NCBI RefSeq assembly: GCF_002101555.1
Contig: NZ_LQOL01000063.1
Coordinates: 1 to 64,000 of the forward strand
From: Mycolicibacterium canariasense
Lineage (GTDB): Bacteria; Actinomycetota; Actinomycetes; Mycobacteriales; Mycobacteriaceae
DNA length: 64,000 bases
Reading direction: 5' to 3'
Shown here: positions 1 through 7,191 of the stretch, one piece after another
Layout of the letters: each line of letters starts with the position of its first letter
Position numbering within the stretch: the first letter of the stretch is position 1
Position numbers and translations under genes: made by a program
The notes under the pieces: model-generated
What the model was told of the DNA's origin: nothing
Databases searched by the model: none
What the model saw: only the letters and a program-made list of their open reading frames with translations

Positions 1-206
1 CAGTCCTGCGACCCGGCCTGCGCCGCCGCGGCATAGAACTGATTGCCCATCCCATTGACCGTGATATGCCACAGATAGAGCACCGCCGTCGCCACCAGCA
101 GCACCGGCAGCGCCCAGCGCTGGAGATTCTTCGGCCGCGCGGAAGGAAAGTCACGGTCGGGGTGGGTCGGCGGTACGAAGAACGTCGCGGTCGTTCGGAG
201 TGTCAC
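1..206 (-). CDS. GT39/ArnT-like glycosyltransferase, N-terminal fragment
   Basis: The first 68 codons of a gene read leftwards and cut by the window edge. A short polar N-terminus is followed by one hydrophobic segment (about residues 34-47, ending VLYLW) and then NGMGNQFYAAAAQAG. That motif is typical of the first extracytoplasmic loop of actinobacterial GT39 (PMT/ArnT-like) membrane glycosyltransferases, which use polyprenyl-phosphate sugars. GTG at 204-206 is chosen because an in-frame stop lies only six codons upstream (225-227). The catalytic and C-terminal parts are outside the window, so the acceptor is unknown. Family call moderately sure from the loop motif only. Confidence 0.55.
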   Translation of the reverse strand, partial: MTLRTTATFFVPPTHPDRDFPSARPKNLQRWALPVLLVATAVLYLWHITVNGMGNQFYAAAAQAGSQD

Positions 207-299
207 ATAGCCATTGAGGACTCGCTACATGTGAACAGGCTGTGCACGCCACCGGCGGCCGCTGTGACAGCAAACTCCATGGCGGCGTTGGCCGAACGT

Positions 300-884
300 T
301 CACCCGAGCGAGTCGACGAACAGCTTGTGCACCCGCCGGTCACCGGTCACCTCGGGATGGAAAGCCGTCGCCAGCATGCGGCCCTGCCGCACCGCGACGG
401 GATGGCCGCCGGCGCGGGCCAACACCTCGACCTCGGGGCCCACCCGCTCCACCCAGGGCGCGCGGATGAACACCGCATGCACGTGGCCGTCCAACCCCTC
501 GAACGCGATGTCCTCTTCGAAAGAGTCGACCTGGCGCCCGAAGGCGTTGCGCCGCACCGTCATGTCGATGCCGTGTAGCGGCTCGGCCCGCCGGCCTTCG
601 GCGCCGGCATCCAGGATCTCGTCGGCCAGCAGGATCATCCCGGCGCACGATCCATAGGCCGGCATACCGTCGGCCAGCCGGGCACGCACTGGCTCCAGAA
701 GCTCGAACTCCCGCAGCAGATGGCTGATGGCGGTGGATTCGCCGCCGGGAATCACCAGGGCGTCAACCGATTTCAGCTCCGAAAGTCGGCGCACCGTGAG
801 CGCGTCGGCGCCGGCCTCGCGCAGCGCGGCCAAATGCTCGCGGGTATCGCCCTGCAGGGCGAGCACCCCGACCCGGACGGTCAC
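300..884 (-). CDS. pdxT: PdxT, glutaminase subunit of pyridoxal 5'-phosphate synthase
   Basis: A 194-residue class I glutamine amidotransferase that releases ammonia from glutamine and passes it to PdxS to make pyridoxal 5'-phosphate. Visible motifs are the N-terminal VGVLALQGD, the GGEST loop, the nucleophile elbow GSCAGM with the catalytic Cys, and the His-Glu pair in FHPE near the end. Length fits the family. The GTG start at 884 overlaps the tesB stop as GTGA, so translation is probably coupled. The reading frame runs further upstream, but that part is only tesB read in another frame. pdxS lies one gene upstream in the same run. Confidence 0.93.
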   Translation of the reverse strand: MTVRVGVLALQGDTREHLAALREAGADALTVRRLSELKSVDALVIPGGESTAISHLLREFELLEPVRARLADGMPAYGSCAGMILLADEILDAGAEGRRAEPLHGIDMTVRRNAFGRQVDSFEEDIAFEGLDGHVHAVFIRAPWVERVGPEVEVLARAGGHPVAVRQGRMLATAFHPEVTGDRRVHKLFVDSLG

Positions 885-1726
885 TTGGCGGGCGGGACGA
901 AATCCCGCCGGTAGCGGGTCAGCCCCTCCTGCATGACGGCCGCGACCATCTCGCCGTACTGGTTGAACAACTTGCCCTGGGTCAGGGCGCGGCCACCGCA
1001 CGCCGAGGGCGAGGACTGGTCATACAGCAACCACTCGTCGGCGCGGAACGGCCGCATGAACCACATGGCGTGATCCAGCGACGCGATGTTCAGGTGCTTA
1101 CGTTCCTCCAGATGGTTCACCTGAGCAGAGCCGAGCAGGGTGAGATCGCTGAGGTAAGCGAGCGCGCAGATGTGCAGCACCGAGTCGTCGGGCAGCGGGT
1201 CGCGGTGGCGGAACCACACCTGCTGCTGCGACGCCTTGCCCGCCACCTTGGCGACCCGGTCCCGCGGCACGATGCGGACATCCCATTCGGCGAACTGGGC
1301 GAATCCGGCGTCGTCGAACGCACCGCCGGACCGGAACCCGGGCAGGTCGTCCGGACCTGGCGCGGCCGGCATCGCGTCCTGGTGCTCGATACCGCTCTGG
1401 TCGGCCTGGAAGGACGCCGACATGCTGAAGATGGTCTGGCCGTGCTGGATCGCACTCACCCGGCGGGTGCAGAACGATCCGCCGTCGCGGATCCGCTCGA
1501 CCAGATACACCGACGGTGCACGGGCGTCACCGGGCCGCAGAAAGTACCCGTGCAGCGAGTGCACCTGGAACTTCGGGTCGACCGTGCGAACGGCCGACAC
1601 CAGGGACTGGCCGGCGACGTGCCCACCGAACGTGCGCTGCAGGAAACCCGACTCCGGGCTGAACACCCCACCGCGATAGATATTGACCTCGAGCTGTTCC
1701 AGGTCGAGGATCTCTTCAATCGCCAC
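881..1726 (-). CDS. tesB: Acyl-CoA thioesterase II (TesB family)
   Basis: 281 residues with the double-hotdog TesB layout. GGHVAGQSL lies in the first half and SLDHAMWFMRPF, which carries the active-site Asp, in the second. The enzyme hydrolyses fatty acyl-CoA to free acid and CoA in the cytoplasm. It sits between pdxS (9 bp gap) and pdxT (4 bp overlap), the same order as in M. tuberculosis (Rv2606c-Rv2605c-Rv2604c). It has no obvious role in vitamin B6 synthesis, so the co-transcription looks like a lineage-wide accident or an unknown link. Chain-length preference cannot be read from sequence. Confidence 0.92.
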   Translation of the reverse strand: MAIEEILDLEQLEVNIYRGGVFSPESGFLQRTFGGHVAGQSLVSAVRTVDPKFQVHSLHGYFLRPGDARAPSVYLVERIRDGGSFCTRRVSAIQHGQTIFSMSASFQADQSGIEHQDAMPAAPGPDDLPGFRSGGAFDDAGFAQFAEWDVRIVPRDRVAKVAGKASQQQVWFRHRDPLPDDSVLHICALAYLSDLTLLGSAQVNHLEERKHLNIASLDHAMWFMRPFRADEWLLYDQSSPSACGGRALTQGKLFNQYGEMVAAVMQEGLTRYRRDFVPPAK

Positions 1727-1735
1727 GGATCGTGT

Positions 1736-2677
1736 TTACCAGCCGCGTTCGGCGAGCCTGTGCGGGACCGGGATGTCGTCGACGTTGATGCCGACCATCG
1801 CCTCGCCCAGACCACGGGAGACCTTGGCCAGCACATCGGGATCGTCGTAGAAGGTGGTGGCTTTCACGATGGCCGCCGCCCGCGCGGCCGGGTCACCGGA
1901 CTTGAAGATGCCCGAGCCGACGAACACGCCCTCGGCGCCGAGCTGCATCATCATCGCCGCATCCGCCGGGGTCGCGATGCCGCCGGCGGTGAACATCGTG
2001 ACCGGCAGCTTGCCGGCCCGGGCCACCTCGACCACCAGGTCGTAGGGGGCCTGCAGTTCCTTGGCCGCGACGAACAGTTCGTCTTCGGACAGCGAGGTGA
2101 GCCGGCGGATCTCGGCGCCGATGGTCCGCATATGAGTGGTGGCGTTGGAGACGTCCCCGGTGCCGGCCTCACCCTTGGACCGGATCATCGCCGCACCCTC
2201 GGTGATGCGGCGCAGCGCCTCACCCAGGTTGGTGGCGCCACAGACGAACGGCACGGTGAAGCGCCACTTGTCGATGTGGTTGGCGTAGTCGGCCGGGGTC
2301 AGCACCTCGGACTCGTCGATGTAGTCCACACCCAGGCTCTGCAGGATCTGCGCCTCGACGAAATGCCCGATGCGGGCCTTGGCCATCACCGGGATGGTGA
2401 CCGCGTCGATGATGCCCTCGATCATGTCCGGATCGCTCATCCGTGACACCCCGCCCTGGGCGCGGATGTCGGCGGGCACCCGCTCCAAGGCCATCACCGC
2501 CACCGCACCGGCGGCCTCGGCAATCCGGGCCTGCTCCGGGGTGACCACGTCCATGATGACGCCGCCCTTGAGCATCTCGGCCATCCCGCGCTTCACCCGG
2601 GCGGTGCCGGTCTGGTTACCGTTGCTAACTGCCGCACCGATTCCCCGGTCGCTGCGCTCCTGCCCGCCGAAATCCAT
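1736..2677 (-). CDS. pdxS: PdxS, synthase subunit of pyridoxal 5'-phosphate synthase
   Basis: 313 residues. A TIM-barrel enzyme that combines ribose 5-phosphate, glyceraldehyde 3-phosphate and PdxT-derived ammonia into PLP. Characteristic segments are VKRGMAEMLKGGVIMDV, the lysine in MAKARIGHFVEAQ, DYIDESEVLTPAD and the phosphate-binding GGIATPADAA. ATG at 2677 is chosen because GGAGGA lies just upstream. The frame stays open to 2791 but that extension has no family match. The N-terminus carries a mycobacterial GGQERSDRG stretch ahead of the conserved core. First gene of the pdxS-tesB-pdxT run. Confidence 0.95.
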   Translation of the reverse strand: MDFGGQERSDRGIGAAVSNGNQTGTARVKRGMAEMLKGGVIMDVVTPEQARIAEAAGAVAVMALERVPADIRAQGGVSRMSDPDMIEGIIDAVTIPVMAKARIGHFVEAQILQSLGVDYIDESEVLTPADYANHIDKWRFTVPFVCGATNLGEALRRITEGAAMIRSKGEAGTGDVSNATTHMRTIGAEIRRLTSLSEDELFVAAKELQAPYDLVVEVARAGKLPVTMFTAGGIATPADAAMMMQLGAEGVFVGSGIFKSGDPAARAAAIVKATTFYDDPDVLAKVSRGLGEAMVGINVDDIPVPHRLAERGW

Positions 2678-2744
2678 CGCTTTCTCCTCCAGTTCACTAC
2701 TGATCCAGTCTAAAGGTGGCGCCAAATCAATTGAATCCGCAGCC

Positions 2745-3779
2745 TCAACGGATCTGTTGAGGCTGCGTTCCGGGCCCGGCGCCGCGCACATCGGCGAGCT
2801 CTCCGGCCCGCGTCAGGAACTCGCCGAGCTGCAGCGGATACACCGACTCACCCTTGGCGACCAGCTCGTCGATCATTGTCGCATCGCACCAGCGGTGGCC
2901 GTGAATGTAGCGGCGTTCCAGCGCCGTGCGGCCGGTCGCCACGGGTTCGAACCGGCCGGTGCGGTGCACGAAGTACAGCTCCTCGCTGCGCACCACCGCC
3001 CCGTTGAAGTCGATGATGGCGTCCCGCCGCCACACCGGTCCGACGAGGTCGGCCGCGGACACCCGCAGGCCGGTCTCCTCGAACAGTTCGCGGGCCGCCG
3101 TGTCCGCCAGCTCCTCGCCGGGTTCGACGGCGCCGCCGATCGTGAACCACCAGAGCCGCGCGTCCTCGCCGTCGCGGGCCGGGTCGGATCCGCGGAACAA
3201 CAGCACGCAGCCGTCCTCGTCGAGCAGCACCACCCGCGCCGACACCCGCCTGCTGACCGATCCGGTGTCCCGCGCCGCCGGTCCGGCGCGTTCGGCGATC
3301 TCGAAATAGCTCGGCAGCGCCGCGGTACCACCGAGGTGCAGCAGCCGCACCATGGGCCGTTCGCGCAGCGCCAGGGTGTCCCGCACGGCGTCGTTGTGGA
3401 ACCGGCGGGCCAGCAACACCCGGGCCTCGGCATCGGCGAGTTCGGCGACCAGGGCCACCGGCAGCGCCGAGGGGATGACGGAGCCCAGCGCCGCGGACAG
3501 TTCGTTCTCGGCGGCCTCGCGTGCCGCACGGGGGGCGCGTTCGGCGGCGTCGGCCAGCGCCGCGAGTCGCTTGCCCTCGGGTTCCTGACCGAAGGCGTCG
3601 ACGGCCACCGCCCGCGCGACCACCGCTCGCCGGGCCAGTGCGGCGTCCAGCGCCTGCCAGGACAGGTCGTACCGGACGTGCAGGCGGTCCAGCCGGTTGG
3701 CAGTCAGATAGGCCCAGGAACCGGTCAGCAGGATCGCGGCGCCGATCAGCACCGCCAGCACGATCGTCAGGACCAGCAC
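2745..3779 (-). CDS. Membrane-anchored LemA-like/Nudix hydrolase fusion
   Basis: 344 residues, GTG start sharing one base with the pimA stop (TAGTG). One N-terminal membrane helix (about residues 1-25) is followed by a helical region, about 30-145. This reads like a LemA domain: RYDLSWQALDAALARR, then AENELSAALG, then LLARRFHNDAVRDT. A Nudix domain fills about residues 175-320, with the full box GGAVEPGEELADTAARELFE followed by ETGL. It is the ortholog of Rv2609c next to pimA. Nudix enzymes cleave nucleoside diphosphates linked to another group. The substrate is unknown, but position and anchor suggest a membrane-surface job near PIM or sugar-nucleotide metabolism. The Nudix call is sure, the LemA call moderate. 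Confidence 0.85.
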   Translation of the reverse strand: MLVLTIVLAVLIGAAILLTGSWAYLTANRLDRLHVRYDLSWQALDAALARRAVVARAVAVDAFGQEPEGKRLAALADAAERAPRAAREAAENELSAALGSVIPSALPVALVAELADAEARVLLARRFHNDAVRDTLALRERPMVRLLHLGGTAALPSYFEIAERAGPAARDTGSVSRRVSARVVLLDEDGCVLLFRGSDPARDGEDARLWWFTIGGAVEPGEELADTAARELFEETGLRVSAADLVGPVWRRDAIIDFNGAVVRSEELYFVHRTGRFEPVATGRTALERRYIHGHRWCDATMIDELVAKGESVYPLQLGEFLTRAGELADVRGAGPGTQPQQIR

Positions 3780-4903
3780 TAGTCGGCCACCCGCACGCGC
3801 ACCCCGGACATCGCCACCGTCTCGTACACCCGCATGATGTCGGCGGCCACCACCGACCAGTCGTAGCGACGCACGACGGTGTCTCCCACCTCGACGTAGC
3901 GGGCCCGCAGGGTGTCGTCGCCGAGCACCGCGATCAGCGCCTCGGCCAGCGCGCCGGCGTCGTCGACGGGGACCAGCCGACCGGCCCGGCCGTTGTCGAG
4001 CACCCGCCGGAAGGCATCCAGATCGCTGGCCACCACCGCGGTGCCGGCCGCCATCGCCTCCACCAGCACGATGCCGAAACTCTCACCGCCGGTGTTGGGT
4101 GCGCAGTACACGTCGGCGCTGCGCAGCGCCGCGGCCTTGGTGGCGTCGTCGACCTGGCCGAGGAAGCGCAGATGTGCGGCCAGGTCACCGGCCTTCTCGG
4201 CCAGCGCCGACGCGTCACCGCGGCCTACCACCAGGACCTCGATATCCGGAAAGGCCGCGGCCAGCCGGGGCAGCGCGCCCAGCAGTACGTCCATTCCCTT
4301 GCGCGGCTCGTCGAAACGGCCGAGGAACAGCACGCACCGGCCGGGACGCGGGTAGCCGTCCAGCAGCGGCGCCGAGGCGAACGTCGCGACCGGCACCCCG
4401 TTGGGAATCTCGACGGCGTCGGAGCCCAGTGCCTCCATCTGCCACCGCCGCGCCAGATCCGACACCGCGATGCGGCCGACGATCTTCTCGTGCCACGGTC
4501 GCAGGATTCCCTGGAAGACGCTGAGGGTCAACGACTTCGTGGTGGAGGTGTGGAAGGTGGCGACGATCGGTCCCTCGGCGATCATCAGCGCCAGCATCGA
4601 CAGGCTCGGGGCATTCGGCTCGTGCAGGTGCAGCACGTCGAAATCGCCTTGGCTGAGCCATTTCTTGACGGTGCGGTGGGTGGCCGGACCGAACCGCAAC
4701 CGGGCCACCGACCCGTTGTACGGGATGGGCACGGCCTTGCCGCCCGACACCACATAGTCCGGCACCTGCACATGCGGCGAGGACGGCGCCAACACGCTGA
4801 CCACATGCCCCTGTGACCGGAACACCTCCGCGAGCTGCAGCACATGAGCCTGCACGCCCCCGGGGACGTCGAATGAGTACGGGCACACCATCCCGATGCG
4901 CAT
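3779..4903 (-). CDS. pimA: Phosphatidylinositol alpha-mannosyltransferase PimA
   Basis: 374 residues, GT4-family GT-B fold. It transfers mannose from GDP-mannose to the 2-position of the inositol of phosphatidylinositol, the first step of PIM, LM and LAM synthesis at the inner face of the plasma membrane. Diagnostic stretches are MRIGMVCPYSFDVPGGVQAH (N-terminal glycine loop), LHLHEPNAPSLS, FHTSTTKSL, the donor-site FLGRFDEPRKGMDVLL and ESFGIVLVEAMAAGT with the EX7E motif. Length matches mycobacterial PimA. It lies 9 bp downstream of patA, in the conserved order pgsA-patA-pimA-Nudix. Confidence 0.96.
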   Translation of the reverse strand: MRIGMVCPYSFDVPGGVQAHVLQLAEVFRSQGHVVSVLAPSSPHVQVPDYVVSGGKAVPIPYNGSVARLRFGPATHRTVKKWLSQGDFDVLHLHEPNAPSLSMLALMIAEGPIVATFHTSTTKSLTLSVFQGILRPWHEKIVGRIAVSDLARRWQMEALGSDAVEIPNGVPVATFASAPLLDGYPRPGRCVLFLGRFDEPRKGMDVLLGALPRLAAAFPDIEVLVVGRGDASALAEKAGDLAAHLRFLGQVDDATKAAALRSADVYCAPNTGGESFGIVLVEAMAAGTAVVASDLDAFRRVLDNGRAGRLVPVDDAGALAEALIAVLGDDTLRARYVEVGDTVVRRYDWSVVAADIMRVYETVAMSGVRVRVAD

Positions 4904-4912
4904 CGACGCTCC

Positions 4913-5863
4913 CTACCGGCCCTCGAGCCGAGCGCGGCGATCGTCGGAGAGGTCGGCCAGCCACTGCGGCTGCAGCATGTGCCAATCCGCCGGGTACTGG
5001 GCGATATTCGCCGCGAAATGGTCGGCCAACGCCTGCGTGATCACGGTGACGTCACCCGAGGATGTGTCCAGCGGCCCGTGGATGCGGGTGCCCCAGCCGT
5101 CGCCGGAGAACCAGCAGTGCGTGGGCAGCAGCGCCGCACCGGTCTCCAGCGCGAGCCGCGCGGGGCCGGCGGGCAACCGGGTGGCCTCACCGAAGAACTC
5201 CACTTCGATACCGGAGCGTGTCAGGTCACGGTCGGCCATCAGACACACCAGTCCGTTGGCGCGCAGCCGGTCGCCGAGCACCTCGCCGGGTGGGCGCGCC
5301 CCGCCGTTGAGCGGCAGCACCTCGAATCCCAGGCTCTCCCGGTAGTCCACGAACCGCTGATACAGCGACTCCGGCTTCAGTCGTTCGGCGACGGTGGCGA
5401 ACCGGCCGTAGGTGTTGGTCAACCACACGCCGGCCATATCCCAGTTCCCGCTGTGCGGCAGGGCCAGCACGGCGCCTCGGCCGGCAGCCAGCGCGTCGGC
5501 GACATGCTCGTCGCCCTCGACCAGTTCCTGCAGCCGGGCCGCGAGCACCCGGTGGTCCATGGACGGCAGCCGGAACGCCTCCCGCCAGTACCGGGCGTAG
5601 GACGCCAAAGATGCCCGGATCAGGCTTGCGGGCACCTCTGCGGGGCGCACCCCCACGATGCGGGCCAGGTTCTTGCGCAATTGCTCGGGGCCGCCACCGC
5701 GGGCCGCGTACCGCGCACCGGCCTCGAACATGTTGCGGGCGGCGAACTCCGGCATCGCCCGCACCACCCGCCAGCCCGCGGCGTAACCGAGGTCGGTGAG
5801 CTCACCCCCCAGCGGTACACGCCGTCCACGCACCTTGGGCAGTCCCGCCGACGGTGTGCTCAC
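4913..5863 (-). CDS. patA: PIM acyltransferase PatA (phosphatidylinositol mannoside acyltransferase)
   Basis: 316 residues of the HtrB/LpxL-like lysophospholipid acyltransferase family. It acylates the 6-position of the mannose added by PimA. The HX4D catalytic motif is visible in LPHSGNWDMAG (about residues 124-134), followed by MADRDLTRSGIEVEFFG. The GTG start at 5863 overlaps the pgsA stop as GTGA. The longer open frame upstream is pgsA read out of frame and is not used. Membrane-associated without a clear long hydrophobic segment, as in the family. Confidence 0.93.
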   Translation of the reverse strand: MSTPSAGLPKVRGRRVPLGGELTDLGYAAGWRVVRAMPEFAARNMFEAGARYAARGGGPEQLRKNLARIVGVRPAEVPASLIRASLASYARYWREAFRLPSMDHRVLAARLQELVEGDEHVADALAAGRGAVLALPHSGNWDMAGVWLTNTYGRFATVAERLKPESLYQRFVDYRESLGFEVLPLNGGARPPGEVLGDRLRANGLVCLMADRDLTRSGIEVEFFGEATRLPAGPARLALETGAALLPTHCWFSGDGWGTRIHGPLDTSSGDVTVITQALADHFAANIAQYPADWHMLQPQWLADLSDDRRARLEGR

Positions 5864-6519
5864 TCTTCGCCCACCTCGGTCGCCGGGGGCGTCGGGGTCA
5901 GTGGATCCATGGCACCCGGCGACGTCCGCACCGCGTGCAACCGCTGGGCGACGGTCACCACACTGGCCAGGGCCAGCAACCACATCGCGATCTCCAAGAT
6001 CAGCGGAACGCCGAACAGGCCGCTCAACCCGGCACCGGTCAAGGTGATGATGAGCCGTTCCGGACGTTCGATGATGCCGCCGTCCCCGCGCAGGCCGCTG
6101 GCCTCGGCGCGGGCCTTGATATACGAGATGACCTGCGAAGTCACCAAACAGATCAGAATGGCCACCACCAGCTGGGCATTGTGCATGCCGAACGCCGCCC
6201 ACCAGGCCAGGCCGCAGAACACCGCACCGTCGGCGATCCGGTCGCAGGTCGCGTCCAGCACCGCCCCGAACCGGCTGCCGCCGCCGCGTTCTCGGGCCAT
6301 GGCACCGTCGAGCATGTCGGCCAGCACGAAGAACCACACCACCAGCGCGCCATACCAGAGCTGGCCGATCGGGAACAGTGTCAGCGCACCGAGAACCGAC
6401 GCGGCGGTTCCCAGCACCGTGATGCTGTCGGGGGTGAATCCGGCGCGCAGCGCCGCCCTGGCGACCGGTCCGGACAGCTTGACGTACGCCGCCCGGGTCA
6501 TCAGGTAGAAGTCACTCAT
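5860..6519 (-). CDS. pgsA: Phosphatidylinositol(-phosphate) synthase, CDP-alcohol phosphatidyltransferase
   Basis: 219 residues with several membrane helices. The CDP-alcohol phosphotransferase signature DX2DGX2AR...GX3DX3D reads as DMLDGAMARERGGGSRFGAV followed by LDATCD. It joins CDP-diacylglycerol to inositol phosphate in the membrane and supplies the lipid for PatA and PimA. ATG at 6519 begins the conserved MSDFYLMTRAAYVKLS. The frame extends upstream only through the 30-bp repeats that belong to the HIT gene. The nearest purine-rich ribosome site, GGGGGAG, is supplied by the first repeat unit (6531-6537), 11 bases from the ATG. First of three overlapping PIM genes. Confidence 0.95.
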   Translation of the reverse strand: MSDFYLMTRAAYVKLSGPVARAALRAGFTPDSITVLGTAASVLGALTLFPIGQLWYGALVVWFFVLADMLDGAMARERGGGSRFGAVLDATCDRIADGAVFCGLAWWAAFGMHNAQLVVAILICLVTSQVISYIKARAEASGLRGDGGIIERPERLIITLTGAGLSGLFGVPLILEIAMWLLALASVVTVAQRLHAVRTSPGAMDPLTPTPPATEVGEE

Positions 6520-6527
6520 CTGCCCGA

Positions 6528-7169
6528 CTACTCCCCCGTCGCTTCGCTCGCCCGGTCCTGCTCCCCCGTCGCTTCGCTCGCCCGGTCCTGCTCCCCCGTC
6601 GCTTCGCTCGCCCGGTCCTGCTCCACCCACTCGGCGGCCAGCAGTTCGCGTGTGTCGCGCAACAGCTGCGGGATCACCTTCGAGCCGCCGATGATGGTGA
6701 TGAAGTTGGCGTCGCCACCCCAGCGCGGCACCACGTGCATGTGCAGGTGCTCGGCGAGCGACCCGCCGGCCGAGGTGCCCAGGTTCAACCCGACGTTGAA
6801 TCCGTGCGGCCGCGACACCGCCTTGATGACGCGAATCGCCTTCTGGGTGAACGCCATCAGCTCGGCACTCTCCTGCGAGGTGAGGTCTTCCAGCTCGGAC
6901 ACCCGCCGGTACGGCACCACCATGAGATGACCCGGGTTGTACGGGTACAGGTTGAGCACTGCGTAGACCAGCTCACCGCGGGCGACCATCAGGCCGTCCT
7001 CGTCGGCCATCTGCGGGATGTCGGTGAACGGTTCCGAGGACAGCGCCGACCCGGCGCCCTTCTTCATGGGTGACTCGGCGATGTAGCTCATCCGGTGCGG
7101 GGTCCACAGCCGCTGCAGATGGTCGGGATCGCCGGCACCGGTGTCCACGATCCGATCCCCGTCGGTCAT
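6528..7169 (-). CDS. HIT-family Ap4A phosphorylase-like protein with repeat tail
   Basis: 213 residues, ortholog of Rv2613c, reported as a diadenosine tetraphosphate (Ap4A) phosphorylase. The histidine triad HLHMHVVPRW lies at about residues 140-149, after NPGHLMVVPYRR. HIT proteins act on nucleotide phosphates in the cytoplasm. ATG at 7169 (MTDGDRIVDTG) is chosen because the sequence upstream is thrS out of frame; the thrS stop is 22 bp away. Oddity: the last 30 residues are three copies of EQDRASEATG, which look like an added, probably disordered tail. It lies between thrS and pgsA as in other mycobacteria. Confidence 0.9.
   Translation of the reverse strand: MTDGDRIVDTGAGDPDHLQRLWTPHRMSYIAESPMKKGAGSALSSEPFTDIPQMADEDGLMVARGELVYAVLNLYPYNPGHLMVVPYRRVSELEDLTSQESAELMAFTQKAIRVIKAVSRPHGFNVGLNLGTSAGGSLAEHLHMHVVPRWGGDANFITIIGGSKVIPQLLRDTRELLAAEWVEQDRASEATGEQDRASEATGEQDRASEATGE
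6531..6620. repeat. Three perfect 30-bp tandem repeats at the end of the HIT gene
   Basis: Unit CTCCCCCGTCGCTTCGCTCG plus CCCGGTCCTG, repeated without change at 6531-6560, 6561-6590 and 6591-6620. On the minus strand each unit is ten codons (EQDRASEATG) in the HIT reading frame, so copy-number change keeps the frame. The unit nearest pgsA also supplies its probable ribosome-binding GGGGGAG. There are no spacers, so it is not a CRISPR. Confidence 0.95.
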
Positions 7170-7191
7170 GCGCGTACCCCGTAAGCGTGGC

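Noticed and set aside
1070..2446. Long open frame on the plus strand (458 codons) opposite tesB and pdxS
   Set aside because: It is an antisense shadow of two conserved genes in high-GC DNA, with no family match.
2370..3782. Long open frame on the plus strand opposite pdxS and the Nudix gene
   Set aside because: Same reason: Arg/Gln/Gly-rich shadow of real genes.
6531..6620. Possible CRISPR array
   Set aside because: Three repeats directly abut with no spacers and lie in frame inside a protein-coding gene.
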